From positions 1-6,173 of the forward strand of contig JBBRGI010000220.1 in NCBI GenBank assembly GCA_038240855.1: 6,173 nucleotides of DNA. Reading direction: 5' to 3'. The notes beneath the pieces are model-generated. The model did no database searches. It was not told the origin of the DNA and saw only the letters and a list, made by a program, of their open reading frames with translations. The position numbers and the translations under genes are program-made. This DNA is from JAAFHB01 sp038240855 (GTDB lineage: Bacteria > Bacteroidota > Bacteroidia > Bacteroidales > Prolixibacteraceae). Below are positions 1-6,173 of the stretch, piece by piece (positions within the stretch are counted from its first letter, which is position 1; each line of letters begins with the position of its first letter).

Positions 1-1836
1 GTTACTCATCCGGACAAAATTATATTCACTATCCTGCAGAACAATCTCACGATGCCCTTTGTCAGATGGATTTATCACAAACTGAGGTTGATTAATCACA
101 CGGTTTCCCAGGTGACTTTTCCAGGCAACCAATTCCAGGCGCTCTTGTACCTCTTCGGGATTGAATTTCAATCCCGCCATATTGTAAACTATCCCGTTTT
201 CTGTGCCAATCTGCCAGGCAACCGACCCGATCTTCCGAAAATCTTTAATCTCTCGCTCAATATGTTGATAGATCGCAGGGTTTAATATCTCTTTGAAAAA
301 AGGTAGCGATCGACCCGGGGAACACCAAAGAAGAAAATTCATTGTTCCTGACAATCCCGCAATGAATTCCTGATACGACTCATTGTTTCCCATTGTCTCC
401 TGCAAGACATTTGACCGGAGAAACCTGCTCAGTGATTCGTACGAATTACCCATAATCAGGCAGTTGTCATAAAAGGTGAAGTAATTTGACGTTACATCCG
501 AAAAAATCTGTCCGAAAACCCTTTTCCCAAAATCGTTAACCGGAGTTTTATATATTTTGAAAACGGTCTCTTTATCAATTCGATACAAGCCGGGATTTTC
601 AGTTAGACCAGGCTTGCCTTTTACAGGCTCCGTTGTTAACGGAATCATTGCCTGTTCCATCGCACTTCCACTTCGTAACCTGAGCAAGAGAAATCTATTC
701 TCATCCGGTATAAGGGGATCGGGATGCGTAAAAACCATGGCTGCCGCACCATCAATATGATCGATAACAACTTTTTGTATATCAATATGATACAGGGAGT
801 CTGTTTCTTTCAGGGCTTTCCTGTAATTATCCCGCTGATTGTTTCTGGCCAGAAGATTTTCGTAATCTTCAAAGAATTGTACATTGTTATTTATCACAAA
901 GCACATAAAAAAGGAAGTCTCGGCCGGAAATAAATCAGCCAGGTTAAAGCTACCTGGTTGTTGGTGAAGAAAAATTCCAAGATAATGGTTCAGTGAATCG
1001 CTGGTGAAACTGAATCCGTTAACGAGCAATTCATTGTTTTTCTGGATCAGATCAAGCTCTGACCATGCAGCAAGGGGAGAGGATCCTTCAAGCCGTTTCC
1101 AAAAAGTGTCTGAAAAAACAGGATGTGAAAATTGAGGTAATCTGCTATGGTTTAAATAGATATTTAGATCGACATTATCTGTGGCCGTCTTATTGGCCTT
1201 CTCCAGGAATGAATTCCCCGGATCTGTGCCAGTAGCTAGCTTGTTGACTGCTTGTATAATCATCTGCCTGTCATTCGCGCCCAGGAACAGACCACGATAA
1301 AAAGTAATGATATAATTCAGGGGAAGTCCTTTTTCATTCCAGGAATAAGAAGAAAGTTCTGTACGTCCTGCCTTTAGTTTTTCAACAACAGCCCCCTTGC
1401 GGGAAAAAAAATCATCAACAAGTGCTGACAATGCTCTTTTTTCGGTCAGACTTGCCAATTCGAGTACACAAAGATTTCCGGAATGTTCGTTTGCTGCGTC
1501 AAACATTACTGTTATATCTTTGTTAATCAATGAGTTTTTGACTTCAGGATAACTCATTAACAGAGAATCGGCGAAAACTAACTGTCGATATAGAGCGGCC
1601 ACACCCGGGAACCCGGAATAGGTTTTCCAAAGAGGATTATTCAGTGATTGGGCTGCATAATCCCCCAGATCATGAATCCGGACAATGACGGATACATTTT
1701 CAGGAACAGCACGAAAGGCCGATGTCCCGAAATATTTTGCTTCACGGGAGAAAAAGTACCATCCCGTTAACAATCCGGTGATCAGCACTATAGTAATAAC
1801 GATCAAAAAATTTTTACCCATTAAATGGCGATACAT
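1..1836 (-). CDS. DUF3352-like membrane-anchored protein, 3' end cut by window
   Basis: I read this frame on the reverse strand: 612 codons with no stop from the ATG at 1836 to the window edge, so the C-terminus is missing. Residues 1-6 are short and basic (MYRHLM). Residues 7-29 form one hydrophobic helix, which should be a signal anchor with the rest of the protein outside the cytoplasm. The large soluble part (about 35-565) resembles the DUF3352 proteins of Bacteroidales by its style and layout; no catalytic motif is visible. The last 35 or so residues (INQPQFVINPSDKGHREIVL, then QDSEYNFVRMSN) look like the start of PQQ/WD-like propeller repeats, as I recall from Bacteroidales homologues. 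The start is bounded by an in-frame TAA at 1867-1869; Met6 (1821) is an alternative. It lies 108 bp downstream of the U32 gene on the same strand and may be co-transcribed with it or use its own promoter near 1856. Function unknown. The coding frame is certain; the family name is from recognition without a search. Confidence 0.8.
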   Translation of the reverse strand, partial: MYRHLMGKNFLIVITIVLITGLLTGWYFFSREAKYFGTSAFRAVPENVSVIVRIHDLGDYAAQSLNNPLWKTYSGFPGVAALYRQLVFADSLLMSYPEVKNSLINKDITVMFDAANEHSGNLCVLELASLTEKRALSALVDDFFSRKGAVVEKLKAGRTELSSYSWNEKGLPLNYIITFYRGLFLGANDRQMIIQAVNKLATGTDPGNSFLEKANKTATDNVDLNIYLNHSRLPQFSHPVFSDTFWKRLEGSSPLAAWSELDLIQKNNELLVNGFSFTSDSLNHYLGIFLHQQPGSFNLADLFPAETSFFMCFVINNNVQFFEDYENLLARNNQRDNYRKALKETDSLYHIDIQKVVIDHIDGAAAMVFTHPDPLIPDENRFLLLRLRSGSAMEQAMIPLTTEPVKGKPGLTENPGLYRIDKETVFKIYKTPVNDFGKRVFGQIFSDVTSNYFTFYDNCLIMGNSYESLSRFLRSNVLQETMGNNESYQEFIAGLSGTMNFLLWCSPGRSLPFFKEILNPAIYQHIEREIKDFRKIGSVAWQIGTENGIVYNMAGLKFNPEEVQERLELVAWKSHLGNRVINQPQFVINPSDKGHREIVLQDSEYNFVRMSN

Positions 1837-1855
1837 TTGATTTCGGACATAACTG

Positions 1856-1884
1856 TAAATATAGGTTTAAACATCAAAACCAAA
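1856..1884 (-). promoter_or_regulatory. possible Bacteroidota-type promoter for the DUF3352-like gene
   Basis: On the minus strand TTTG (1884-1881) is followed after 17 bases by TATATTTA (1863-1856). This is one base off the Bacteroidota -7 consensus TAnnTTTG, and the spacing to the -33 TTTG is slightly short. Transcription would begin near 1850, giving a leader of about 14 nt before the ATG at 1836. The region is AT-rich, so a chance match is possible. Confidence 0.3.
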
Positions 1885-1944
1885 AGGTCAAGAAAAGAAT
1901 AATTAATCATTTTACAGCAATCAAGGACACAAATTTTTCCGCAA

Positions 1945-3201
1945 TTATTGCAATTTAACTTCGGCGGCATCAACAAGTCTGTATAATTTATCGGAACGCC
2001 GTACCTTGAAGGCAACAGGGATAGAGCAGGATTCCCCTTTCGTGGCTTCAGTCACCGATAATAAACCAACCCTGATCTCTTCCACTTTTAGTTGTATCAA
2101 TCCGGTTCCAGGTCCACTGATGATGATTTCATCCCCTATTTTCAGACCCCCGGTCTCAAGCTTAATTTCAGCTACCCCAATATTCGAAAAGTAATTGGTC
2201 AGCTTGCCCGTATATATTTTTCTTTTGGTAGCCATGGAACCATAGTTGCTGCTCCATTCACCAAGCTTTTGTCCCAGGTAATATCCGTCCCAAAATCCCC
2301 TGTTGAAAACTGATGCCAGTTTTTCATCCCAGACGGCTATTTTATCTTCATCATAAGTTCCGTCAAAGTAAGCATCAACAGCCTCATGATAGCATCCGAC
2401 GACCATTTTTACATATTCAGGACTTCTGGCCCTGCCTTCAATTTTAAGTATGGTAACCCCGGAATCAAGAATCTTGTTCAGGAAATGGATGGTTTTAAGA
2501 TCTTTTGGCGACATTATATACTCGTTATCAACCTCAAGTTCCCTGCCGGTTTCCTTATCGGTGATAACGTAGGCCCGCCGGCATGCCTGCATACATGCTC
2601 CCCTGTTGGCAGAGGAATGTGTTTCGTGCAGTGAAAGGTAACATTTACCTGATATTGCCATACACAAAGCGCCATGCACAAACATTTCGAGCCTTACCTG
2701 ATTTCCGGACGGACCCCGAAGATCGTTATCTTTTATTTTCTGTGCTATATTACATACCCTGCCCAGGTTCATTTCACGCGCAAGCACCATCACATCAGCA
2801 AATTGCGCATAGAATTTTACCGCTTCGTAATTCGTGATATTCACCTGGGTCGAGATGTGGACCTCTATTCCCAATTCGCGACACTGCTGAATCACTGACA
2901 TATCAGCAGCAATCACGGCAGATATACCCGCATCACGTGCAGCAATAAGAACTGTGGAGAGGGTTGAAAACTCTTCATCAAAAATCTCAACATTTACAGT
3001 CAGGTACGTTTTCACACCCGCCTTTTTACTTCTGCGGGCAATTTCGTGAATATCTTCAAGGGCAAAATTATTGGCTGAACGGGCCCTCATATTCAAATGT
3101 TCGATCCCAAAATAAACCGATCCTGCACCAGCTTGTATAGCCGCCATTAGTGACTCGAACGATCCGACAGGAGCCATTATTTCAACATCTTCTCTTTTCA
3201 T
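1945..3201 (-). CDS. peptidase U32 family protein, TrhP/YegQ-like (probable tRNA hydroxylation factor)
   Basis: A complete protein of 418 aa, somewhat shorter than E. coli YegQ/TrhP (about 450 aa). The N-terminal part (about 5-300) is the U32 catalytic-type domain, opening with EIMAPVGSFESL. Residues 172-190 (EMFVHGALCMAISGKCYLS) fit the U32 family signature E-x-F-x2-G-[SA]-x-C-x4-G-x-C-x-x-S. Cys180, Cys187, Cys203 and Cys207 are candidate Fe-S ligands, since studied relatives (TrhP, UbiU) carry a cluster bound by conserved cysteines. Residues from about 325 to the end look like the small beta-barrel domain found at the C-terminus of this family (KIYTGKL, GLKIGDEI). Members were first named collagenase-like proteases, but TrhP makes 5-hydroxyuridine at the tRNA wobble position using prephenate and RlhA hydroxylates 23S rRNA; the length here suits TrhP better than the longer RlhA. 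There is no signal peptide, so it should be cytoplasmic. The start is fixed by an in-frame TGA at 3214-3216. The family is very likely; the exact substrate is inferred. Confidence 0.93.
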   Translation of the reverse strand: MKREDVEIMAPVGSFESLMAAIQAGAGSVYFGIEHLNMRARSANNFALEDIHEIARRSKKAGVKTYLTVNVEIFDEEFSTLSTVLIAARDAGISAVIAADMSVIQQCRELGIEVHISTQVNITNYEAVKFYAQFADVMVLAREMNLGRVCNIAQKIKDNDLRGPSGNQVRLEMFVHGALCMAISGKCYLSLHETHSSANRGACMQACRRAYVITDKETGRELEVDNEYIMSPKDLKTIHFLNKILDSGVTILKIEGRARSPEYVKMVVGCYHEAVDAYFDGTYDEDKIAVWDEKLASVFNRGFWDGYYLGQKLGEWSSNYGSMATKRKIYTGKLTNYFSNIGVAEIKLETGGLKIGDEIIISGPGTGLIQLKVEEIRVGLLSVTEATKGESCSIPVAFKVRRSDKLYRLVDAAEVKLQ

Positions 3202-3219
3202 AACTTCTATAAATCAGGA

Positions 3220-3227
3220 CAAAGGTA
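3220..3227 (-). promoter_or_regulatory. -7 promoter element for the U32 gene
   Basis: The minus strand reads TACCTTTG, an exact match to the Bacteroidota -7 consensus TAnnTTTG, ending 18 bases before the U32 start codon. No TTTG lies at the best upstream distance; the nearest (3257-3254) is 26 bases away, so the -33 element is weak or absent. Transcription would start around 3213, giving a leader of about a dozen bases. Confidence 0.5.
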
Positions 3228-3244
3228 TAATATTCCAACTTTTA

Positions 3245-3275
3245 TTCGGTAAACAAAATAGTTAATGTATATTTG
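3245..3275 (+). promoter_or_regulatory. probable promoter for the GH32-PHP gene pair
   Basis: TATATTTG at 3268-3275 matches the Bacteroidota -7 consensus TAnnTTTG exactly. TTCG at 3245-3248, one base off the -33 TTTG, sits 19 bases upstream, which is the expected spacing. The transcript would start near 3282, leaving about 38 nt of AT-rich leader before the GH32 ATG, with no clear Shine-Dalgarno sequence. It faces away from the U32 promoter in the same 118-bp gap. No operator repeat was seen in the gap. Confidence 0.5.
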
Positions 3276-3319
3276 ACCTTCGTGGGAAAAAATCTATACA
3301 ATAATATAACCAATTAAAT

Positions 3320-4762
3320 ATGAAATACATACTGCTAATATTAATGGCATTGAGCTTTTCTTTTACAATTGTTCCTGATAAAACAGATAAAAACTATTAC
3401 AACGAAAAATACCGTCCGCAATATCACTTTTCGCCTGAAAAAAACTGGATGAACGATCCGAATTGGCTTGTCTATTATGTCGGTGAGTATCATTTGTTCT
3501 ATCAGTACAATCCAAATGGAAAAGAATGGGGATATATGCATTGGGGTCACGCAGTAAGTAAAGACCTGATCCGCTGGGAACATCTGCCGGTGGCAATTAC
3601 ACCGGATAACGATTCAAAGGATAAATCTCACGCAACTGCCTATTCGGGTTGTGCAATTGTCGATGAAAAAAATGCGGCAGGATTGCAGCAGGGCGGAGAA
3701 AAGACCATCCTCATTTATTACACCAGTTTTGAAAATGGGCAACGTCTGGCATATAGTAACGATAAAGGTCGCACCTGGAAAAAATACGATAAAAATCCGC
3801 TGATTCCATTCGAAAAAGATGATGCACGCGATCCTAAAGTATTTTTCCATCAGCCTTCAGGTAACTGGGTGATGGTACTTTACAGAAGGCCCGGAGGCGA
3901 TGAATCGAAGCAAGGGATTTCGATATTTACATCCCGGGATTTGATTAGCTGGACATTGAAAAGTCATGTTATCGGGTTCTTTGAGTGTCCAGATCTTTTT
4001 GAACTCCCGCTCGATGGTGACAAGCAAAAAACAAAATGGGTATTGTTGGGTGGCGATGGTGCCTATTCGGTCGGAAATTTCGACGGCAATAAATTTAGTC
4101 CCGAGACTCCTGCGAATGTTCTCGATTACGGGAAGAATTTTTATGCGACTCAAACATGGTCGAACCATCCTGATGGTAAACTGGTACAGATTGCCTGGAT
4201 GAGAGGCGGCGAATTTCCTGAAATGCCATTTAACGGCCAGATGACTTTCCCCTGCGAACTTTCATTAAGGACTACAAAATCGGGACCCACACTTTGCCGG
4301 AAACCGATAGAAGCAATTGCAACGCTTCATGATAAGGAACTAATAAAAAAGGATAAAAATATTATTCCCGGAATTAAGGGGAACTTAATCGGCGGGATAT
4401 CAGGCGACGCAATCCATATCAAAGCCCGGTTGAATCCGAAAAATTCAGACGGCTTTGGATTCCTGGTCCGAAACGGCAAAAAAGAAACAGGTACCGAGAT
4501 CAGGTACGATTCAGGAAAAAAAATGCTTGATTGCATGGGCGGGCAGGCTATTGTTGAACCAAAGGAAGGCATTATACAACTTGAAATCCTTATCGACCGG
4601 TCTTCGATTGAAATCTTTGCAAATGACGGGGAGGTAGTACTGAGCAGTTGTTTCACCCCGGCCGAGGGTGATAAGGATTTAACGCTGTGGACCCAGGGTG
4701 GCGAATTGTATGTGAAAGAAATTGAGGTCTATGAATTAAAATCAGCGTGGAAAGATAAATGA
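3320..4762 (+). CDS. secreted glycoside hydrolase family 32 (levanase / beta-fructosidase)
   Basis: A complete 480-aa enzyme expected to release fructose from fructans or sucrose by retaining hydrolysis. The three GH32 catalytic motifs are present: WMNDPN with nucleophile Asp46, ARDPKV with transition-state stabiliser Asp171, and FFECPD with acid/base Glu222. The five-bladed propeller domain spans about 30-330. The C-terminal beta-sandwich spans about 345-475 and ends in the typical SIEIFANDGEVVLSSCF. Residues 1-18 (MKYILLILMALSFSFTIV) look like a signal peptide. There is no lipobox cysteine, so a periplasmic or exported soluble enzyme is likelier than a lipoprotein. The residue after the NDPN motif is Trp49, where most members have Gly. 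The start is fixed by an in-frame TAA at 3302-3304. The PHP gene follows after 31 bp and probably shares the transcript. No SusC/SusD pair, fructokinase or regulator is visible beside it. The family is certain. Levan, inulin or sucrose cannot be told apart from sequence alone, but the form suits an exo-acting fructanase or invertase better than a fructosyltransferase. Confidence 0.96.
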   Translation: MKYILLILMALSFSFTIVPDKTDKNYYNEKYRPQYHFSPEKNWMNDPNWLVYYVGEYHLFYQYNPNGKEWGYMHWGHAVSKDLIRWEHLPVAITPDNDSKDKSHATAYSGCAIVDEKNAAGLQQGGEKTILIYYTSFENGQRLAYSNDKGRTWKKYDKNPLIPFEKDDARDPKVFFHQPSGNWVMVLYRRPGGDESKQGISIFTSRDLISWTLKSHVIGFFECPDLFELPLDGDKQKTKWVLLGGDGAYSVGNFDGNKFSPETPANVLDYGKNFYATQTWSNHPDGKLVQIAWMRGGEFPEMPFNGQMTFPCELSLRTTKSGPTLCRKPIEAIATLHDKELIKKDKNIIPGIKGNLIGGISGDAIHIKARLNPKNSDGFGFLVRNGKKETGTEIRYDSGKKMLDCMGGQAIVEPKEGIIQLEILIDRSSIEIFANDGEVVLSSCFTPAEGDKDLTLWTQGGELYVKEIEVYELKSAWKDK

Positions 4763-4793
4763 AGAGAATTAGAAAAAAATATACTGATTTACT

Positions 4794-5573
4794 ATGAATT
4801 TCGATTACCATATACACACGACCCTTTCCGATGGGCAGAATACCCACGAAGAGATGGTTTTGGAAGCAATCGCAAAAGGATTTGAAGAGATAGGCTTTTC
4901 TGATCATTTTTGTATAAAACAACCTTGCAAATGGGCTGTAGGAATTGACGGAATTGCTCAACTGGAAGAGAAAGTCGCTGAAATAAAGGAAAAATACAGT
5001 CACCGGATCAATATTCTTTTTGGTATTGAGGTCGACTATTTCAACGACATGGAAGAAGAAATCAGATCAACGCTACAAAAATTCAGGTTTGACTATATTA
5101 TAGGTTCCATTCACTTCCTTGACGGATGGAATTACGATATGGATAAAAGCAGGTATGCGGAGTTCAGTAACGATTTTATTTATGAATGGTACTTCAGTGA
5201 GCTTCAGAAAGCCGCAGCATCTGGACTTTTCGACTACATGGGCCATCCCGATCTGATCAAAAAATTCGGAATCTGGCCGGATACATCAAAAAAAGATTTA
5301 TTTGAAGAAACAGCCTCCGTTTTTGCAAAATCAGGTGTTGCATTCGAAATTAACACGAGTGGGAGAGATCGCCCCTGCGCAGAATTTTTCCCGGGCACAG
5401 AACTGTTAACGGCATTTTGTAATGGCGGTGTTCCGGTTACAATTGGATCAGACTCGCATATTAAAGAGCAGATCGGACGGTATTTTAATGATGCCCGAAC
5501 AATCCTCAGGCAAGTTGGTTATACTAAAATAGCCAGATTCAACAATCGTACTCGTACAGATGTAAACATTTGA
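4794..5573 (+). CDS. PHP-domain phosphatase, histidinol-phosphatase HisJ family
   Basis: A 259-aa cytoplasmic protein made of one PHP metallophosphoesterase domain, near the usual length of HisJ-type enzymes. The metal-binding motifs appear in order: YHIHT (His6, His8), SDH (Asp37, His38), GIEVDY (Glu79), GSIHFL (His107), GHPD (His151) and GSDSH (Asp220, His222). All expected ligands of the trinuclear centre seem intact, so it should be active. HisJ-family enzymes cleave L-histidinol phosphate to L-histidinol, but relatives outside his operons may act on other phosphoesters, and no histidine genes are visible here. It begins 31 bp after the GH32 stop with no promoter match between, so co-transcription is likely. 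An in-frame TGA at 4785-4787 fixes the ATG. The Shine-Dalgarno sequence is weak. The fold and family are very likely; the substrate is open, and a sugar phosphate is a possible alternative given the neighbour. Confidence 0.9.
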   Translation: MNFDYHIHTTLSDGQNTHEEMVLEAIAKGFEEIGFSDHFCIKQPCKWAVGIDGIAQLEEKVAEIKEKYSHRINILFGIEVDYFNDMEEEIRSTLQKFRFDYIIGSIHFLDGWNYDMDKSRYAEFSNDFIYEWYFSELQKAAASGLFDYMGHPDLIKKFGIWPDTSKKDLFEETASVFAKSGVAFEINTSGRDRPCAEFFPGTELLTAFCNGGVPVTIGSDSHIKEQIGRYFNDARTILRQVGYTKIARFNNRTRTDVNI

Positions 5574-5726
5574 AGGTAAGTTCTGTTGAATTTGCTGGTG
5601 TAACGATCGTTGTGGGAGATCATTTCCCAATGACTTCTTTCGTCCGGACAAGTAGCGAAATTACATGATTAATTTTTTATCCATACATTTGCAGCACAAT
5701 AGTTAGTAATTTTTGTATCTCCTTAA
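5574..5726. other. intergenic region between the PHP gene and dxs
   Basis: This stretch of 153 bases holds no convincing gene. It contains a perfect 10-bp palindrome AACGATCGTT (5602-5611) and, just after it, a short hairpin (TGGGA 5613-5617 with TCCCA 5625-5629, 7-nt loop). The hairpin lacks a following U-run, so it is a poor intrinsic terminator. The right part carries the dxs promoter element. Confidence 0.6.
5684..5691 (+). promoter_or_regulatory. -7 promoter element for dxs
   Basis: TACATTTG is an exact match to the Bacteroidota -7 consensus TAnnTTTG. It lies 35 bases before the dxs ATG, so transcription would begin near 5698 with a leader of about 29 nt. No clear TTTG is found at the -33 distance. 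This suggests dxs has its own promoter rather than relying on read-through from the GH32-PHP pair. Confidence 0.5.
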
Positions 5727-6173
5727 ATGGCTGAATTAAAAAGAAATTTACTTGATAATATCGATTATCCCGTTGATCTTCGGAAACTTAAGGAGGACCA
5801 ACTGCCACAGGTATGTGCCGAATTGCGGGAGTTCATCATCCGTGAAGCCGCTTCAAATCCGGGTCATCTTGGGGCAAACCTCGGGGTGGTTGATCTGACC
5901 GTGGCGCTTCATTATGCCTATAATACACCTTACGATCAACTTATCTGGGATGTGGGGCACCAGGCTTACAGTCATAAAATTCTCACTGGCCGCCGCAAGG
6001 CATTCGGAACCAACCGTCTATACAAAGGGATTAGTGGATTTCCCAAAATGGCTGAAAGTGAATATGATGCATTCGGAGTCGGTCATTCCTCCACATCAAT
6101 ATCGGCTGCCCTTGGTTTCGCGGTTGCTTCTGAGCTGAAGGGAGAAAAGGACAGGAAAGTAATAGCCGTTATC
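5727..6173 (+). CDS. dxs: 1-deoxy-D-xylulose-5-phosphate synthase, N-terminal part
   Basis: The first 149 codons of DXS, open at the right edge of the window (the full enzyme is usually about 620-640 aa). DXS joins pyruvate and glyceraldehyde 3-phosphate with thiamine diphosphate to make 1-deoxy-D-xylulose 5-phosphate, the entry step of the MEP isoprenoid pathway, in the cytoplasm. Visible family hallmarks are NPGHLGANLGVVDLTVALHY with His47, DQLIWDVGHQAYSHKILTGR (70-89, His78), the GISGFPK stretch (101-107), and GVGHSSTSISAALG with His120. The sequence stops just before the expected GDG thiamine-diphosphate/Mg motif, so cofactor binding cannot be checked in full. The frame is intact. A TAA codon immediately before the ATG (5724-5726) fixes the start. 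It begins 153 bp after the PHP gene and probably has its own promoter at 5684-5691. Confidence 0.97.
   Translation, partial: MAELKRNLLDNIDYPVDLRKLKEDQLPQVCAELREFIIREAASNPGHLGANLGVVDLTVALHYAYNTPYDQLIWDVGHQAYSHKILTGRRKAFGTNRLYKGISGFPKMAESEYDAFGVGHSSTSISAALGFAVASELKGEKDRKVIAVI

Noticed and set aside
52..933. Plus-strand open frames of 67-77 codons (52-285, 557-760, 724-933)
   Set aside because: They lie opposite the continuous 612-codon minus-strand frame, have no recognisable protein character and overlap each other.
1821..2015. A 64-codon minus-strand frame spanning the gap between the two minus-strand genes
   Set aside because: It overlaps the 3' end of the U32 gene out of frame, resembles nothing known, and its end overlaps the better-supported start at 1836.
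1945..3201. Calling the U32 gene a collagenase or true protease
   Set aside because: The family name is historical; characterised relatives of this length act in RNA or cofactor hydroxylation, and no signal peptide is present.
4760..4798. An ATG overlapping the GH32 stop codon as a translationally coupled start
   Set aside because: That frame stops after 12 codons, before any PHP sequence; the PHP start at 4794 is bounded by an in-frame TGA.
4794..5573. Giving the gene symbol hisJ or hisK outright
   Set aside because: The PHP fold is clear, but no histidine pathway gene is visible and the substrate cannot be fixed from sequence alone.
5613..5629. Hairpin TGGGA/TCCCA as an intrinsic terminator for the GH32-PHP transcript
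   Set aside because: Only five base pairs and no U-run follows; too weak to call a terminator.
5448..5651. A 67-codon minus-strand frame over the end of the PHP gene
   Set aside because: Most of it is antisense to the conserved PHP C-terminus (including GSDSH), with no sign of its own coding character.

Overview
The window looks like ordinary chromosomal DNA from a member of the Bacteroidota, probably class Bacteroidia. Three things point there. The U32 protein and the DUF3352-type protein have the sequence style of Bacteroidales homologues. Three intergenic sites match the Bacteroidota -7 promoter consensus TAnnTTTG exactly. Shine-Dalgarno sequences are absent or weak in front of all genes, which is usual in this phylum. 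The genus cannot be named from this stretch.

Layout: two genes lie on the minus strand in the left half. The first (1-1836) runs off the left edge and encodes a membrane-anchored DUF3352-like protein of unknown function; its C-terminus appears to enter a beta-propeller-like region where the window cuts it. The second (1945-3201) is a complete peptidase U32 family protein of the TrhP/YegQ type, more likely an RNA-hydroxylation factor than a protease. A 118-bp divergent intergenic region (3202-3319) separates these from three plus-strand genes. The first is a secreted GH32 beta-fructosidase (3320-4762). It is followed after 31 bp by a cytoplasmic PHP-domain phosphatase of the HisJ type (4794-5573). 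After a 153-bp gap comes the 5' part of dxs (5727 to the right edge), the first enzyme of the non-mevalonate isoprenoid pathway.

How the genes fit together: GH32 and the PHP phosphatase probably share a transcript from the promoter near 3268. The GH32 enzyme would cut fructans or sucrose outside the cytoplasm. The PHP protein may be a histidinol-phosphate phosphatase or may act on another phosphoester, since no histidine genes are visible. No SusC/SusD pair, transporter, fructokinase or regulator is present, so this is not a typical polysaccharide utilisation locus within the visible range. The U32 gene and dxs are housekeeping in character. No mobile element, CRISPR array, tRNA or rRNA was recognised, and nothing resembles a new multi-gene system. 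The least understood item is the truncated DUF3352-like gene.
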